A DNA stretch of 64,000 nucleotides from WQZF01 sp031556405 (GCA_031556405.1 JAVBTC010000032.1:1-64000), one strand, 5' to 3'. Counted from the first letter of the stretch, positions 11,005-20,172 are shown. The notes: a model not told the origin generated them from the sequence alone. Numbers and translations are program-made.

Positions 11005-12162
11005 TCAAACGATGATCCCGCCGCCCAGACAAACACGGGATTCATAGAGCACCAGCGATTGCCCCGGCGTCACCGCCCATTGCGGCGCGGCGAAGCGGAC
11101 GCGGATGCGGGATTCCTTGCCGTCCGATGTTTCCCTCGGCTCGATTTCGCACGGCGCGTCTGCGGTGCGGTAACGGGTTTTCGCCGTATAGACCCAGTTG
11201 GAGTGAGGCATGCGGCCGTTGACCCAGGAAAGGTCGGCGGCGGTCACGGTGTCGGCGGCGAGCGCCGGATGATCGTGTCCCTGCACGACATAGAGCACGT
11301 TCGCGGCGACATCCTTTTTCGCGACGAACCAGGCGTCGTGGTCGCCGCCGCCGCCTTTCTGTCCGCCGATCTGCAATCCCTTGCGCTGGCCGATGGTGTG
11401 GTAGGTCATGCCGTCATGCGTGCCGAGCACGCGGTCCGTATCGAGGTCGCGGATCTCGCCCCGGCGCGGCGGCAGGTAGCGCATCAGGAATTCCTTGAAC
11501 GGGCGCTCGCCGATGAAACAGATCCCGGTCGAATCCTTTTTGGCGGCGACGTGCAGCCCCGACTCGGCGGCGATCTTGCGCACGTCGCGCTTGTACAGGC
11601 CGGCCAGCGGAAAAAGCGTGCGCGAGAGCTGTTCCTGGTTCAGCCGGTAGAGAAAGTAGCTCTGGTCCTTGGTGCCGTCTTCGGCTTTGAGCAACTGGAA
11701 TTCACGGCCATGGTCGCCGTCGGCTTCACGTACGCCGGCGTAGTGGCCGGTGGCGATTTTTTCGGCGCCGAGCTTGAGCGCATGATCGAGAAAGGCGCGG
11801 AACTTGATTTCGGAGTTGCACAGCACGTCCGGGTTCGGCGTGCGTCCGGCTTCGTATTCGCGCAGGAATTCGGCGAACACGCGTTCCTTGTATTCGCGCG
11901 CGAAATTGACGACCTCGACGTCGATGCCGAGCGTGTCGGCGACACTGACGACGTCGAGCAGGTCCTGGCGCGAGGCGCAATATTCGTCGTCATCGTCGTC
12001 CTCCCAGTTCTTCATGAACAGGCCGACGACGCGATAGCCCTGGCGTTTCAGGAGCAGCGCGGCGACGGCGGAGTCGACGCCGCCGGAGAGGCCGACGACG
12101 ACGGTGGAGGATGAGGAAGATGGGGAGGGATTATTCGTCGATGACATCGGGTTCGTTTCCAT
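11005..12162 (-). CDS. mnmA: tRNA-specific 2-thiouridylase MnmA
   Basis: Installs the 2-thio group on U34 of tRNA Lys, Glu and Gln, using sulfur relayed from IscS. The ATP-pyrophosphatase loop GLSGGVDSAVAALL lies near the N-terminus, the first catalytic Cys is in NPDVLCNSEIKF, and the second is in STGICFIGERPF. The C-terminal beta domain is complete. I chose the ATG at 12162 (385 residues) because AGGA lies eight bases upstream; an ATG at 12147 is also possible. The open frame extends further upstream but that part is not conserved. The start overlaps the end of the upstream gene by about 30 bases, which suggests translational coupling. Confidence 0.97.
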   Translation of the reverse strand: METNPMSSTNNPSPSSSSSTVVVGLSGGVDSAVAALLLKRQGYRVVGLFMKNWEDDDDDEYCASRQDLLDVVSVADTLGIDVEVVNFAREYKERVFAEFLREYEAGRTPNPDVLCNSEIKFRAFLDHALKLGAEKIATGHYAGVREADGDHGREFQLLKAEDGTKDQSYFLYRLNQEQLSRTLFPLAGLYKRDVRKIAAESGLHVAAKKDSTGICFIGERPFKEFLMRYLPPRRGEIRDLDTDRVLGTHDGMTYHTIGQRKGLQIGGQKGGGGDHDAWFVAKKDVAANVLYVVQGHDHPALAADTVTAADLSWVNGRMPHSNWVYTAKTRYRTADAPCEIEPRETSDGKESRIRVRFAAPQWAVTPGQSLVLYESRVCLGGGIIV

Positions 12163-12859
12163 TGAGCCATTCCTGTAACGGGAACACGGCCGCCGGCTGG
12201 CCGTTGTCGAAATACCAGCTGTCGACGACGAAGCGGCGGTCGCCGGGTTCCGCCGCAACGGGTTCCGCCACAATCCCGCCGGTATCGGTACGGGTTCCGG
12301 GAGCGGCATTTGCCACATTCGCCGTATTTGCGGCCAGAGTGTTTCCGGCCACGGCGGGGACGATTTCCTCGATCACCGCCGAGTAATGCTGGAAGATCAC
12401 GAAGCGCAGGCGCTGATACGGCGGCAGTACCCGGTGCCAGCGCAGCATTCCGCGCGCTTCGAGCATCTTGAGCAGTCTCGTCGTCGTCGTGGAATGATCG
12501 ATGCAATCCATGCGGCCACGGACGCCGTGATCGGAATAATTGCCGCCGCGATCGGCGGAAATCGGCGTTTGTTTACCGGCCCATCCGAGCAGGCGGCCGA
12601 TGGCGAGCGAGATCTTTTCGCGCTCTCCGGCGGCATCGCGCGCTTCTCGCAGAAGGGCGCGGATTTCCCGCAATTGTACTTCCGAATAGATGACGGGTTC
12701 CTGCGCGGCGCAGCCGTAGTTGTAGCAGACGGTGACGGTTTCGTCGGCGGCGGCGTGGAAAGAGAGACAGAGACAAAAAATGCCCATGATGGCCAGCGCG
12801 GGCCGGCGGAGGCACAAACAATGAAGAACAGAAAATGGGTTCATGGCGGAATGCTGCAT
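12131..12859 (-). CDS. Exported protein, possible transglutaminase-like Cys protease fold
   Basis: 242 residues with a hydrophobic N-terminus (LAIMGIFCLCLSFHAAADE) that looks like a signal peptide. An ATG at 12844 may be the true start; neither start has a good ribosome site. In order, the protein shows RMDCIDHSTTTTRLL (Cys near 118), VIFQHYSAVIEE (His near 157) and RRFVVDSWYFDNG (Asp near 212). This Cys-His-Asp order is that of bacterial transglutaminase-like peptidases; I infer the fold from this order alone. Low-complexity Ala/Asn/Thr residues separate His and Asp. It lies between nudJ and mnmA on one strand and overlaps mnmA. Confidence 0.6.
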   Translation of the reverse strand: MQHSAMNPFSVLHCLCLRRPALAIMGIFCLCLSFHAAADETVTVCYNYGCAAQEPVIYSEVQLREIRALLREARDAAGEREKISLAIGRLLGWAGKQTPISADRGGNYSDHGVRGRMDCIDHSTTTTRLLKMLEARGMLRWHRVLPPYQRLRFVIFQHYSAVIEEIVPAVAGNTLAANTANVANAAPGTRTDTGGIVAEPVAAEPGDRRFVVDSWYFDNGQPAAVFPLQEWLNGNEPDVIDE

Positions 12860-12919
12860 TGTCGCCGTGTGCGGGAAGATGAAAGGAAAAAAACGAAAAG
12901 GAGAAAACGCGCCGACGCC

Positions 12920-13372
12920 TCAGGCCGGCGCGTGGTAGGTCAGAAGATCGAGCGGATAGCGCCGCCCTGCCTGCCAGTCCGCGATGGCGCGCGCCACCAG
13001 CGGGCTGCGGTGGTGCGGCGTCAACGCTTCGACTTCCTCCGGCGCGAACCAGTGCGCGGCGACGATGCCGGCATCGAGCGTGCGGCCGGCTTCGTGTCCG
13101 TCGATGTGGCCGCCGAATGCGAAGCGCAGCCAGGTGATTCCGTCCGGCGTATCGCGCCAGTGGTAAATGCCGACCAGGTATTCGGGGACGAAGCGGTAGG
13201 CGCTTTCCTCCAGCGTTTCGCGCGCCACCGCGGCGCACAGGGATTCGCCGAATTCCAGGTGCCCGGCCGGCTGGTTGTAGCGGATACCCTCCTTCGTTTC
13301 CTCTTCGACGAGCAGAAAACGGCCTTCCCGTTCGACGACGGCGGCAACGGTGACGTTGGGTTTCCAGATCAT
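12920..13372 (-). CDS. nudJ: Nudix phosphatase, NudJ type
   Basis: 150 residues from the ATG at 13372; E. coli NudJ is 153. The Nudix box is complete (GHLEFGESLCAAVARETLEE, residues about 36-55), and the following YRFVPEYLVGIYHWR matches NudJ. NudJ removes phosphate from nucleoside tri- and diphosphates and from HMP-pyrophosphate, a thiamin precursor. The open frame reaches further upstream as Pro/Leu-rich sequence, which I discard. It is first in a minus-strand group with the putative peptidase and mnmA; this nudJ-mnmA link is common in beta- and gammaproteobacteria. Confidence 0.92.
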   Translation of the reverse strand: MIWKPNVTVAAVVEREGRFLLVEEETKEGIRYNQPAGHLEFGESLCAAVARETLEESAYRFVPEYLVGIYHWRDTPDGITWLRFAFGGHIDGHEAGRTLDAGIVAAHWFAPEEVEALTPHHRSPLVARAIADWQAGRRYPLDLLTYHAPA

Positions 13373-13503
13373 GGGGATTCGAAGCCGGCGGCGCCGGGGG
13401 ATAACCGGGAGCGCCGCGAATGAAAGGGGAGCACTATAGCATGTCTGGACATCGGCTATGATCGGGCATTCCGGCGGTTGTCGGTTGTTGATGGGGGTTC
13501 GCA

Positions 13504-14214
13504 ATGATGAAAAAAGCGACGAAAAAAGCGGTGAAAGCGGTAGAAGCGGTAGAAGCGGTAGAAGCGGTCGAGGCGAAGAAGGAATCCGTTCCCGGATACT
13601 GGGGGAGGGCAACGCGCGCGCTGGCGCGCGAGGACGAAACGATGGCGGCGCTGATCCGGCGTTACCGTGGCATGGGACTGGTTTCGCGCGGCGAGCCGTT
13701 TACGACGCTGGCACGCTCGATCGTCGGCCAGCAGATTTCGGTGAAGGCTGCCGACGCGGTGTGGACGCGCTTTTCCGCCGCCGTCGGCGCGGTGAATGGA
13801 ACGGTCGAGCCGGAAGCGGTGCTGGCGGCGGGAATGGAGGGGCTGTCGAATTGCGGCCTGTCGGTACGCAAGCGGGAATACGTGAGCGATCTCGCCGCGC
13901 GTTTCGTCAACGGCGCGGTCGAGCCGGAACGCTGGAATGCGATGGAGGACGCGGAAATCATCGCCGAACTGTGCGCCGTGCGCGGCATCGGGCGCTGGAC
14001 GGCGGAAATGTTCCTGATCTTCAATCTGCTGCGTCCGGACGTGTATCCGGTCGACGATCTGGGCTTGCAGAAAGCCTTGTCCCTGCTTTATTTCTCCGGA
14101 GAAAAACAGCCGCCGCGCGCGCTTGCCGCGTTCGGCGAGCGCTGGCGTCCGTGGCGCACCGTGGCGACGTGGTATCTGTGGCGCAGTCTCGATCCGGTGG
14201 CGGTTGCTTATTGA
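13504..14214 (+). CDS. DNA-3-methyladenine glycosylase II (AlkA/HhH-GPD family)
   Basis: 236 residues. Base-excision enzyme that removes alkylated purines. The HhH-GPD core is visible: SIVGQQISVKAADAVW near residue 76, the helix-hairpin-helix LCAVRGIGRWTAEMF near 156, and the catalytic Asp in VYPVDDLGLQKA near 182. It lacks the E. coli AlkA N-terminal domain, so it resembles short AlkA-like glycosylases. The start at 13504 has GGGGG just upstream. Residues 9-24 are a run of Ala-Val-Lys/Glu repeats encoded by a 9-bp tandem repeat. The gene converges on sucB. Confidence 0.92.
   Translation: MMKKATKKAVKAVEAVEAVEAVEAKKESVPGYWGRATRALAREDETMAALIRRYRGMGLVSRGEPFTTLARSIVGQQISVKAADAVWTRFSAAVGAVNGTVEPEAVLAAGMEGLSNCGLSVRKREYVSDLAARFVNGAVEPERWNAMEDAEIIAELCAVRGIGRWTAEMFLIFNLLRPDVYPVDDLGLQKALSLLYFSGEKQPPRALAAFGERWRPWRTVATWYLWRSLDPVAVAY
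13528..13572 (+). repeat. 9-bp tandem repeat inside the glycosylase gene
   Basis: Five in-frame units of GCGGTAGAA type (three identical, first and last diverged) encode an AVK/AVE run in the N-terminal tail. Unit-length changes would alter tail length without a frameshift. Confidence 0.85.
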
Positions 14215-14232
14215 AAAAAGAGAGGGTTGTTT

Positions 14233-14309
14233 TTCTAAATTTAAATTTAATTATTAAATATATGTGATTACATGTATGTAAGTAAATTCAATTAAATTTA
14301 TAATAAATG
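14233..14309. repeat. AT-rich palindromic element
   Basis: About 77 bases of almost pure A/T behind the glycosylase gene. The left arm (TTCTAAATTTAAATTTAATT) and the right arm (ending TTATAATAAATG) are imperfect inverted copies around TTACATGTATGTAA. It sits in the 367-bp gene-free spacer 14215-14581, which also holds the terminator at 14418. Confidence 0.55.
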
Positions 14310-14417
14310 CATTGGTGATCGCAAAAACCGGCGAATACAAAAACAGAAATCGCCGCCATCGAATGCCTGGGCGCGATGGCTATGTAAGGATGAGGCCGCG
14401 TTGTACGGACGAAAAGA

Positions 14418-14443
14418 AACGCCGGAGAATTCCGGCGTTTTTT
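14418..14443 (+). terminator. Probable bidirectional terminator between the glycosylase gene and sucB
   Basis: CGCCGGA and TCCGGCG form a perfect stem with a GAAT loop, followed by six T on the plus strand; the minus strand also runs into T-rich sequence. It separates the two convergent genes. Confidence 0.75.
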
Positions 14444-14581
14444 CTGTGGTCATTTTTATAGCGTCATCAACAAGCGTGCTGGAAACGATCACGGCGAATC
14501 TGGCACGTTCGCCGGATTCGCCGTTCATCGTACGAAACACCGGAAATCCGGTTTCCGTGACGGCAAGTCAGCCGCGTCGAT

Positions 14582-15883
14582 TTAAACGCCGAGCAGCAGC
14601 CGCGCCGGATCTTCCAGGGCCTCTTTCATCGCCACCAAACTCAGCACCGCCTCGCGGCCATCGATGATGCGGTGGTCGTAGGAGAGCGCCAGGTAGTTGA
14701 TCGGGCGCACGACGACCTGGCCGTTCTCGACGACGGCGCGGTCCTTGGTCGCGTGGATGCCGAGAATCGCGGATTGCGGCGGGTTGATGATCGGGGTCGA
14801 CAGCATGGAGCCGAAGACGCCGCCGTTGCTGATCGAGAAGGTGCCGCCGGTGAGTTCCTCGATCGAGAGCTTGCCGTCTTTGGCCTTGGTGCCGAATTCG
14901 GCGATCTTGCGCTCGATGTCGGCGATCGAAAGCTGGTCGGCGTCGCGGATGATCGGAACGACCAGCCCGCGCGGACTGCCGACGGCAATGCCGATGTCGA
15001 CGTAGCCGTGGTAGACGATGTCGTTGCCGTCGATCGAGGCGTTGACCACGGGGTATTTCTTCAGCGCCGCGCAGGCGGCCTTGACGAAGAAGCCCATGAA
15101 GCCCAGGCGCACGCCGTATTCTTTTTCGAAACGGTCGCCGTACTGTTTTCTCAGGGCCATTACCGGAGCCATGTTGACTTCGTTGAAGGTGGTGAGAATG
15201 GCGTTTTCGTTTTTCGACTGGATCAGGCGCTCGGCGATGCGGGCGCGCAGGCGCGACATCGGCACGCGCTGTTCGGGACGGTTGGCGAGCACGGCCTCGA
15301 CGTTGACCGCAGGCGGCGTCGGCAGCGCGGGACGGGCCGCAGCGCCGGTGCCGGCGGAAATGGAAACCGGCGGCGTTGCCTTGAGCTGCGCGTTCTTCGC
15401 GTCTTCCTTGGTGACGCGTCCGCCGCGGCCGGTACCGACGACGTCGGTGGGCGCAATGCCTTTCTCGGCAAGAATCTTTCGTGCCGCCGGCATCGCGACG
15501 CCCGGTGCCGCCGGGGCGGCGGGAGCGGAAGGCGCGGGGACGGCGGCAGGCATGGGCACCGAGGGCTCGGCGACGATGACCGGCGCCGGCGCGGCGGTGG
15601 GTGCGGATTTTGGTGCACCGGCCGGGGCGGCAGCGCTGGCCTTGGCCTCGGTGTCGATGCGCGCGATGACTTCGCCGGAAACGACGGTGTCGCCGTCGCC
15701 CTTGACGATTTCCATCAGGACGCCGCTGTCGGGCGCGGGCAGTTCGAGCACGACCTTGTCGGTCTCGATGTCGATCAGGTTTTCATCGCGGGTGACGGGG
15801 TCGCCCGCTTTTTTGTTCCAGGTGAGCAGCGTCGCCTCGGCGACGGACTCGGACAGTTGCGGAACTTTGACGTCGATGATCAT
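14582..15883 (-). CDS. sucB: Dihydrolipoamide succinyltransferase (E2 of 2-oxoglutarate dehydrogenase)
   Basis: 433 residues. Transfers succinyl groups from E1 to CoA. The lipoyl domain (1-80) has the lipoylated Lys in IETDKVVLELPA near residue 43. Next come an Ala/Pro-rich hinge, the E1/E3-binding domain (ARKILAEKGIAPTDVVGTGRGG, about 132-160) and the catalytic domain ending SYDHRIIDGREAV with the active His and Asp. It follows sucA by 53 bases and is the last gene of the block. A lipoamide dehydrogenase gene, which usually follows in betaproteobacteria, is absent here; the next thing downstream is a terminator and a convergent gene. Confidence 0.98.
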   Translation of the reverse strand: MIIDVKVPQLSESVAEATLLTWNKKAGDPVTRDENLIDIETDKVVLELPAPDSGVLMEIVKGDGDTVVSGEVIARIDTEAKASAAAPAGAPKSAPTAAPAPVIVAEPSVPMPAAVPAPSAPAAPAAPGVAMPAARKILAEKGIAPTDVVGTGRGGRVTKEDAKNAQLKATPPVSISAGTGAAARPALPTPPAVNVEAVLANRPEQRVPMSRLRARIAERLIQSKNENAILTTFNEVNMAPVMALRKQYGDRFEKEYGVRLGFMGFFVKAACAALKKYPVVNASIDGNDIVYHGYVDIGIAVGSPRGLVVPIIRDADQLSIADIERKIAEFGTKAKDGKLSIEELTGGTFSISNGGVFGSMLSTPIINPPQSAILGIHATKDRAVVENGQVVVRPINYLALSYDHRIIDGREAVLSLVAMKEALEDPARLLLGV

Positions 15884-15936
15884 GGTATCTCCGATATTTA
15901 TTCTGAACTCAATCTGAACTCAAGAGGCGGTTTCCG

Positions 15937-18768
15937 TTAGTAATCGATCTTGCCCAGAGCGGATTCGAGCAGGGCTTTTTGCTGTGCGATGTGCTTGGTC
16001 GAATAGCCGGCCGCCGGCGAGGCGGAGGCGGGACGCGCCACGAGCAGCAGGCGATGCTTGTCGTCGACCGAGCGCAGCAGGTGCTGGCGCGAGGCGAACC
16101 AGTACCAGGCGCCCTGGTTGCGCGGCTCTTCCTGGACCCAGACGACCTCGACGAGCTTGGGATATTTCGAGAGTTCGGCGCGGATCATTTCTTCCGGGAA
16201 CGGATAAAGCTGTTCGAGGCGGAGGATGGCGATGTTGGCCTTCTTCTCGGCGCGCGCGGCGATGAGATCGTAATAGACCTTGCCGGAGCAGAGGATGGCG
16301 CGCGTCACTTTCTTCGCGTCGATCTTCCCGGTTTCGCCGATGACGGTATGGAATTGGCCGCCCGCCAGTTCTTCCAGGGTGGAAACCGCTTCCTTGTGGC
16401 GCAGCAGCGATTTCGGCGTGAAGACGATCAGCGGCTTGCGCTGTTTCCGGATCGCCTGGCGGCGCAGCAGGTGGAAGATTTGCGCCGGCGTCGTCGGCTG
16501 GCAGACTTCCATGTTCATTTCGGCGCAGGCCTGCATGTAGCGCTCGATCCGTGCCGAGGAGTGTTCCGGCCCCTGCCCTTCGTAGCCGTGCGGCAGGAGC
16601 ATGACCAGGCCGCAGGCGCGGCCCCACTTGGATTCTCCGGAGGAGATGAACTGGTCGATGACGACCTGGGCGCCGTTGGCGAAGTCGCCGAACTGGGCTT
16701 CCCAGATGTTGAGGTCGTAAGGCGTGGAGGAGGCGTAGCCGTACTCGAAGGCGAGCACGCCTTCTTCCGACAGCACGGAGTCGTAGCATTGCAGCAAAGC
16801 TTGGTTGTCCTGCAGGTGCGCCAGCGGGTAATAGGTGCCCTTGTCCCAGTGCTCGCGGTTCTGGTCGTGGATCGCGGCGTGGCGGTGGAAGAAGGTGCCG
16901 CGGCCGACGTCCTCGCCGGTGAGCCGCACGCCATGCCCGGAAACGAGCAGCGAGGCGTAGGAGAGGTTTTCCCCCATGCCCCAGTCGACCGGCAATTTTC
17001 CTTCACCCATCGCGCGGCGGTCGTCGATGATTTTTTTCACCCGCGAATGCAGCGCGATGTTGGAGGGAATGTCGGTGAGCCGTGCCGCCAGCCGCTGCAA
17101 TTCGGCCATCGGCACGCTGGTGTCGATGTTTTCGATGTAGTACTTGGGCAGGTACGGCGCCCAGTCGATGACCAGCGGATGTTTGTAGCCGGCGATGACC
17201 GGGTTATAGAGCAGCTCGCCTTTGTCGAGGTGGTCGCGGTAGTCGCGGATCATGTCGTCCGGGCCATTCGGCGACACTACGCCCTCGGCGACCAGCTTGT
17301 CGGCGTAGAGTTTGCGTGTACCGGGGTGGGCAGCGATTTTCTTGTACATCAGGGGCTGCGTCACCATCGGCTCGTCCTGCTCGTTGTGGCCGAGCTTGCG
17401 GAAGCAGACGATGTCGACGACGACGTCCTTCTTGAATTTCTGCCGGAATTCGACGGCGATCCTGGTAACCAGCGCCACCGCTTCCGGGTCGTCGCCGTTG
17501 ACGTGGAAGATCGGCGCCTCGGACATCTTGAAGATGTCGGTGCAATAGAGCGAGGAACGATAGTCGCGCGGATCGGAGGTAGTGAAACCAATCTGGTTGT
17601 TGACGACGATGTGCACCGTGCCGCCGGTGCCGAAGCCGCGCGTCTGCGCGAAGTTGAGCATTTCCTGGTTGACGCCCTGGCCGGCGACGGCGGCATCGCC
17701 GTGGAGCAGCACCGCCAGCACCTTGTCCTTGCCTTCGGCGCCACGCCGCACCTGGTGCGCATAGACCGAGCCGGCGACGACCGGGTTGACGATTTCGAGG
17801 TGCGAGGGGTTGAAGGCCAGCGAGAGGTGGACCGGGCCGCCCGGCGTGGCGACGTCGGAAGCGTAGCCCATGTGGTATTTGACGTCGCCGGCGGAAAGAT
17901 CGGAGGCTTTCTTGCCTTCGAATTCATCGAACAGCATCGACGGCGCCTTGCCCAGCGAATTGACCAGCACGTTGAGACGGCCGCGGTGCGCCATGCCGAC
18001 GAATACTTCGTCGACGCCGTAACCGCCGGCCACGCGCACCAGTTCGTCCATGGAGACGATCAGCGATTCGCCGCCTTCGAGCGAGAAGCGCTTCTGGCCA
18101 ACGTAGCGGGTATGCAGGTAACGCTCCAGCGTTTCGGCGGCGGTCAGGCGTTCGAGGTAGCGTCTTTTTTCTTCCGGCGTCGGATCGTTGATCGCGTGGA
18201 TCGGTTCGAGGCGTTCCTGGATCCAGCGTTTCTCGGCGATTTCGGAGAGGTACATGTATTCGACGCCGATCGAGCCGCAATAGGTTTTTTTCAGCGCCTC
18301 GTGAATCTGTCCGAGCGTGGCTTCGCCGGGGACGCCACGGAAGGAACCGGCGCTGAACGTCACGTTCAGGTCGACGTCGGAAAGGCCGTAGTGCGAAAGC
18401 TCGAGCTCGGGCAGCGCCGGCCGGGGAATGCGCTTCAACGGGTCGAGATTGGCCCAGCGCGTGCCGAGGAAGCGATAGGCATTGATCAGTTGCAGCACCA
18501 GCACCTGGCGCGGGTCGCCGCCGCGCACCGCGGCGATATGCTGCGGCCCCTGGTTCTTCGCCTGTTCGACGAAGGCGGCGATGATCGGCGCGTGGGGGAC
18601 GTCGCGCGCGGTATTGCCCGGCATCTGCGCCAGTTTGTCGAAATAGTCGCGCCACTGGTCGGGCACGGCGGTGGGATTGTCGAGATAGGTTTCGTACATT
18701 TCCTCCACGAACGGCGCGTTGCCGCCGAAAAGGTAGGAATTGCCGAACATCTGCATCATCATGGTCAT
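15937..18768 (-). CDS. sucA: 2-oxoglutarate dehydrogenase E1 component
   Basis: 943 residues. Thiamin diphosphate enzyme that decarboxylates 2-oxoglutarate and succinylates the E2 lipoyl arm. Visible landmarks are the N-terminal E2-binding segment (SYLFGGNAPFVEEMYETYL), HRGRLNVLVNSLGK near 265, and the cofactor loop GDAAVAGQGVNQE followed by VVNNQIGFTTSDPRDYRSS near 365-415. The C-terminus has VQEEPRNQGAWYW. I set the start at the ATG 18768 with GAGG eight bases upstream; the GTG at 18777 is part of that leader. It lies between gltA and sucB. Confidence 0.98.
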   Translation of the reverse strand: MTMMMQMFGNSYLFGGNAPFVEEMYETYLDNPTAVPDQWRDYFDKLAQMPGNTARDVPHAPIIAAFVEQAKNQGPQHIAAVRGGDPRQVLVLQLINAYRFLGTRWANLDPLKRIPRPALPELELSHYGLSDVDLNVTFSAGSFRGVPGEATLGQIHEALKKTYCGSIGVEYMYLSEIAEKRWIQERLEPIHAINDPTPEEKRRYLERLTAAETLERYLHTRYVGQKRFSLEGGESLIVSMDELVRVAGGYGVDEVFVGMAHRGRLNVLVNSLGKAPSMLFDEFEGKKASDLSAGDVKYHMGYASDVATPGGPVHLSLAFNPSHLEIVNPVVAGSVYAHQVRRGAEGKDKVLAVLLHGDAAVAGQGVNQEMLNFAQTRGFGTGGTVHIVVNNQIGFTTSDPRDYRSSLYCTDIFKMSEAPIFHVNGDDPEAVALVTRIAVEFRQKFKKDVVVDIVCFRKLGHNEQDEPMVTQPLMYKKIAAHPGTRKLYADKLVAEGVVSPNGPDDMIRDYRDHLDKGELLYNPVIAGYKHPLVIDWAPYLPKYYIENIDTSVPMAELQRLAARLTDIPSNIALHSRVKKIIDDRRAMGEGKLPVDWGMGENLSYASLLVSGHGVRLTGEDVGRGTFFHRHAAIHDQNREHWDKGTYYPLAHLQDNQALLQCYDSVLSEEGVLAFEYGYASSTPYDLNIWEAQFGDFANGAQVVIDQFISSGESKWGRACGLVMLLPHGYEGQGPEHSSARIERYMQACAEMNMEVCQPTTPAQIFHLLRRQAIRKQRKPLIVFTPKSLLRHKEAVSTLEELAGGQFHTVIGETGKIDAKKVTRAILCSGKVYYDLIAARAEKKANIAILRLEQLYPFPEEMIRAELSKYPKLVEVVWVQEEPRNQGAWYWFASRQHLLRSVDDKHRLLLVARPASASPAAGYSTKHIAQQKALLESALGKIDY

Positions 18769-18824
18769 GGCTGTCACCTCGAAAGCGGGTGTGGATTCTT
18801 TAGAAAAAACGTTTTATTGCCGAT

Positions 18825-18859
18825 CAAAGAAACAAGGGCGACCTATTCCGGCCGCCCTT
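18825..18859 (-). terminator. Hairpin between gltA and sucA
   Basis: On the minus strand AAGGGCG pairs with CGCCCTT around a 12-base loop and is followed by TGTTTCTTTG. It could partially terminate gltA transcripts or protect their ends, while allowing separate sucAB expression. Confidence 0.5.
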
Positions 18860-18873
18860 CGTTTTTTACTGGC

Positions 18874-20172
18874 TCAGGCACGTTTGTCCAAGGGTACGAC
18901 GTCGCGCTTGGGCGCGCCGATGTACAACTGGCGCGGCCTGCCGATCTTGTATTCGGGGTCGCTGATCATCTCCTCCCATTGCGCCATCCAGCCGACGGTA
19001 CGGGCCAGCGCGAAAATGCAGGTGAACATCGTCGTCGGAATGCCGATCGCCTTCTGCACGATGCCGGAGTAGAAATCGACGTTCGGATAAAGTTTCTTCT
19101 CGACGAAGTATTCGTCTTCGAGCGCGATCTTTTCCAGTTCCATCGCCAGTTTGAACAGGCGGTCGTTTTCCAGTCCCAGTTCGGACAGGACGTCGTTGCA
19201 TACCTTGCGCATCAGCTTGGCGCGCGGATCGAAGTTCTTGTAGACGCGGTGGCCGAAGCCCATCAGCTTGAAGCTGTCGTTCTTGTCCTTGGCGCGCTCG
19301 ATGTAGTGCCCGACCTTCGAAACGTCGCCGATTTCCTCGAGCATCTTGAGGCAGGCTTCGTTGGCGCCGCCGTGCGCCGGACCCCACAGGCAGGCGATGC
19401 CGGCGGCGATGCAGGCGAACGGGTTGGCGCCGGAAGAACCGGACAGACGCACCGTGGAGGTGGAGGCGTTCTGTTCGTGGTCGGCGTGGAGTGTGAAGAT
19501 GGTGTCGAGCGCATGCACCAGGACCGGATTCGGCTTGTAGGCCGCGCAGGGCGTTCCGAAAATCATGTGCATGAAATTGGCGGTATAGGGCAGGTCGTCG
19601 CGCGGGTACATGAACGGCTGGCCGGTGTTGTACTTGTAGGCCATGGCGACGATCGTCGGCAGCTTGGCGACGAGGCGGTGGAAGCTGACGGTGCGGTGCT
19701 CGGTGTCGGAGAAATCGGCGGCGTCGTGGTAGAACGCGGAGAGGGCGCCGACGACGCCGACCATGACCGCCATCGGGTGCGCGTCGCGGCGGAAACCGTG
19801 GTAGAACTTGACCAACTGTTCATGCACCATGGTGTGCTTGGTGATGATGTTTTCAAACGCCAACTTTTGCTGGGGGTTGGGCAGTTCACCGGTTTTCAGG
19901 AGATAGGCGACCTCAAGAAACGTACATTGCTTGGCCAATTGCTCGATCGGATAGCCGCGGTACAGGAGCTCGCCTTTGTCGCCGTCGATATAGGTGATCG
20001 ACGATTTGCAGCTGGCGGTCGAAAGATAGCCAGAATCGTAGGTGAAGAATCCCGTCTTGCCGCCCAGCGCGCGAATGTCGAGGCATTCGTTGCCCTGCGT
20101 CGGCGTCAGGATCGGAAGATCGATGGACGTGCCGCCATCGATGGTCAATGTCGCTTTTCTTTCGTTTGTCAT
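18874..20172 (-). CDS. gltA: Citrate synthase (type II, hexameric)
   Basis: 432 residues. Condenses acetyl-CoA and oxaloacetate. It shows the type II features: an N-terminal strand-rich domain (ITYIDGDKGELLYRGYPIEQ near 60), HADHEQNASTST with an active-site His near 230, WGPAHGGANE near 265 and GFGHRVYKNFDPRA near 305. The start ATG has AGGGA seven bases upstream. It lies 102 bases after sdhE and 105 bases before sucA, on one strand with both. The length and the GHRVY and Asp-containing motifs agree with the NADH-sensitive type known in proteobacteria. Confidence 0.98.
   Translation of the reverse strand: MTNERKATLTIDGGTSIDLPILTPTQGNECLDIRALGGKTGFFTYDSGYLSTASCKSSITYIDGDKGELLYRGYPIEQLAKQCTFLEVAYLLKTGELPNPQQKLAFENIITKHTMVHEQLVKFYHGFRRDAHPMAVMVGVVGALSAFYHDAADFSDTEHRTVSFHRLVAKLPTIVAMAYKYNTGQPFMYPRDDLPYTANFMHMIFGTPCAAYKPNPVLVHALDTIFTLHADHEQNASTSTVRLSGSSGANPFACIAAGIACLWGPAHGGANEACLKMLEEIGDVSKVGHYIERAKDKNDSFKLMGFGHRVYKNFDPRAKLMRKVCNDVLSELGLENDRLFKLAMELEKIALEDEYFVEKKLYPNVDFYSGIVQKAIGIPTTMFTCIFALARTVGWMAQWEEMISDPEYKIGRPRQLYIGAPKRDVVPLDKRA

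Noticed and set aside
14298..14540. 80-codon minus-strand frame between sucB and the glycosylase gene
   Set aside because: It runs through the bidirectional terminator and part of an AT-rich element; no recognisable domain.
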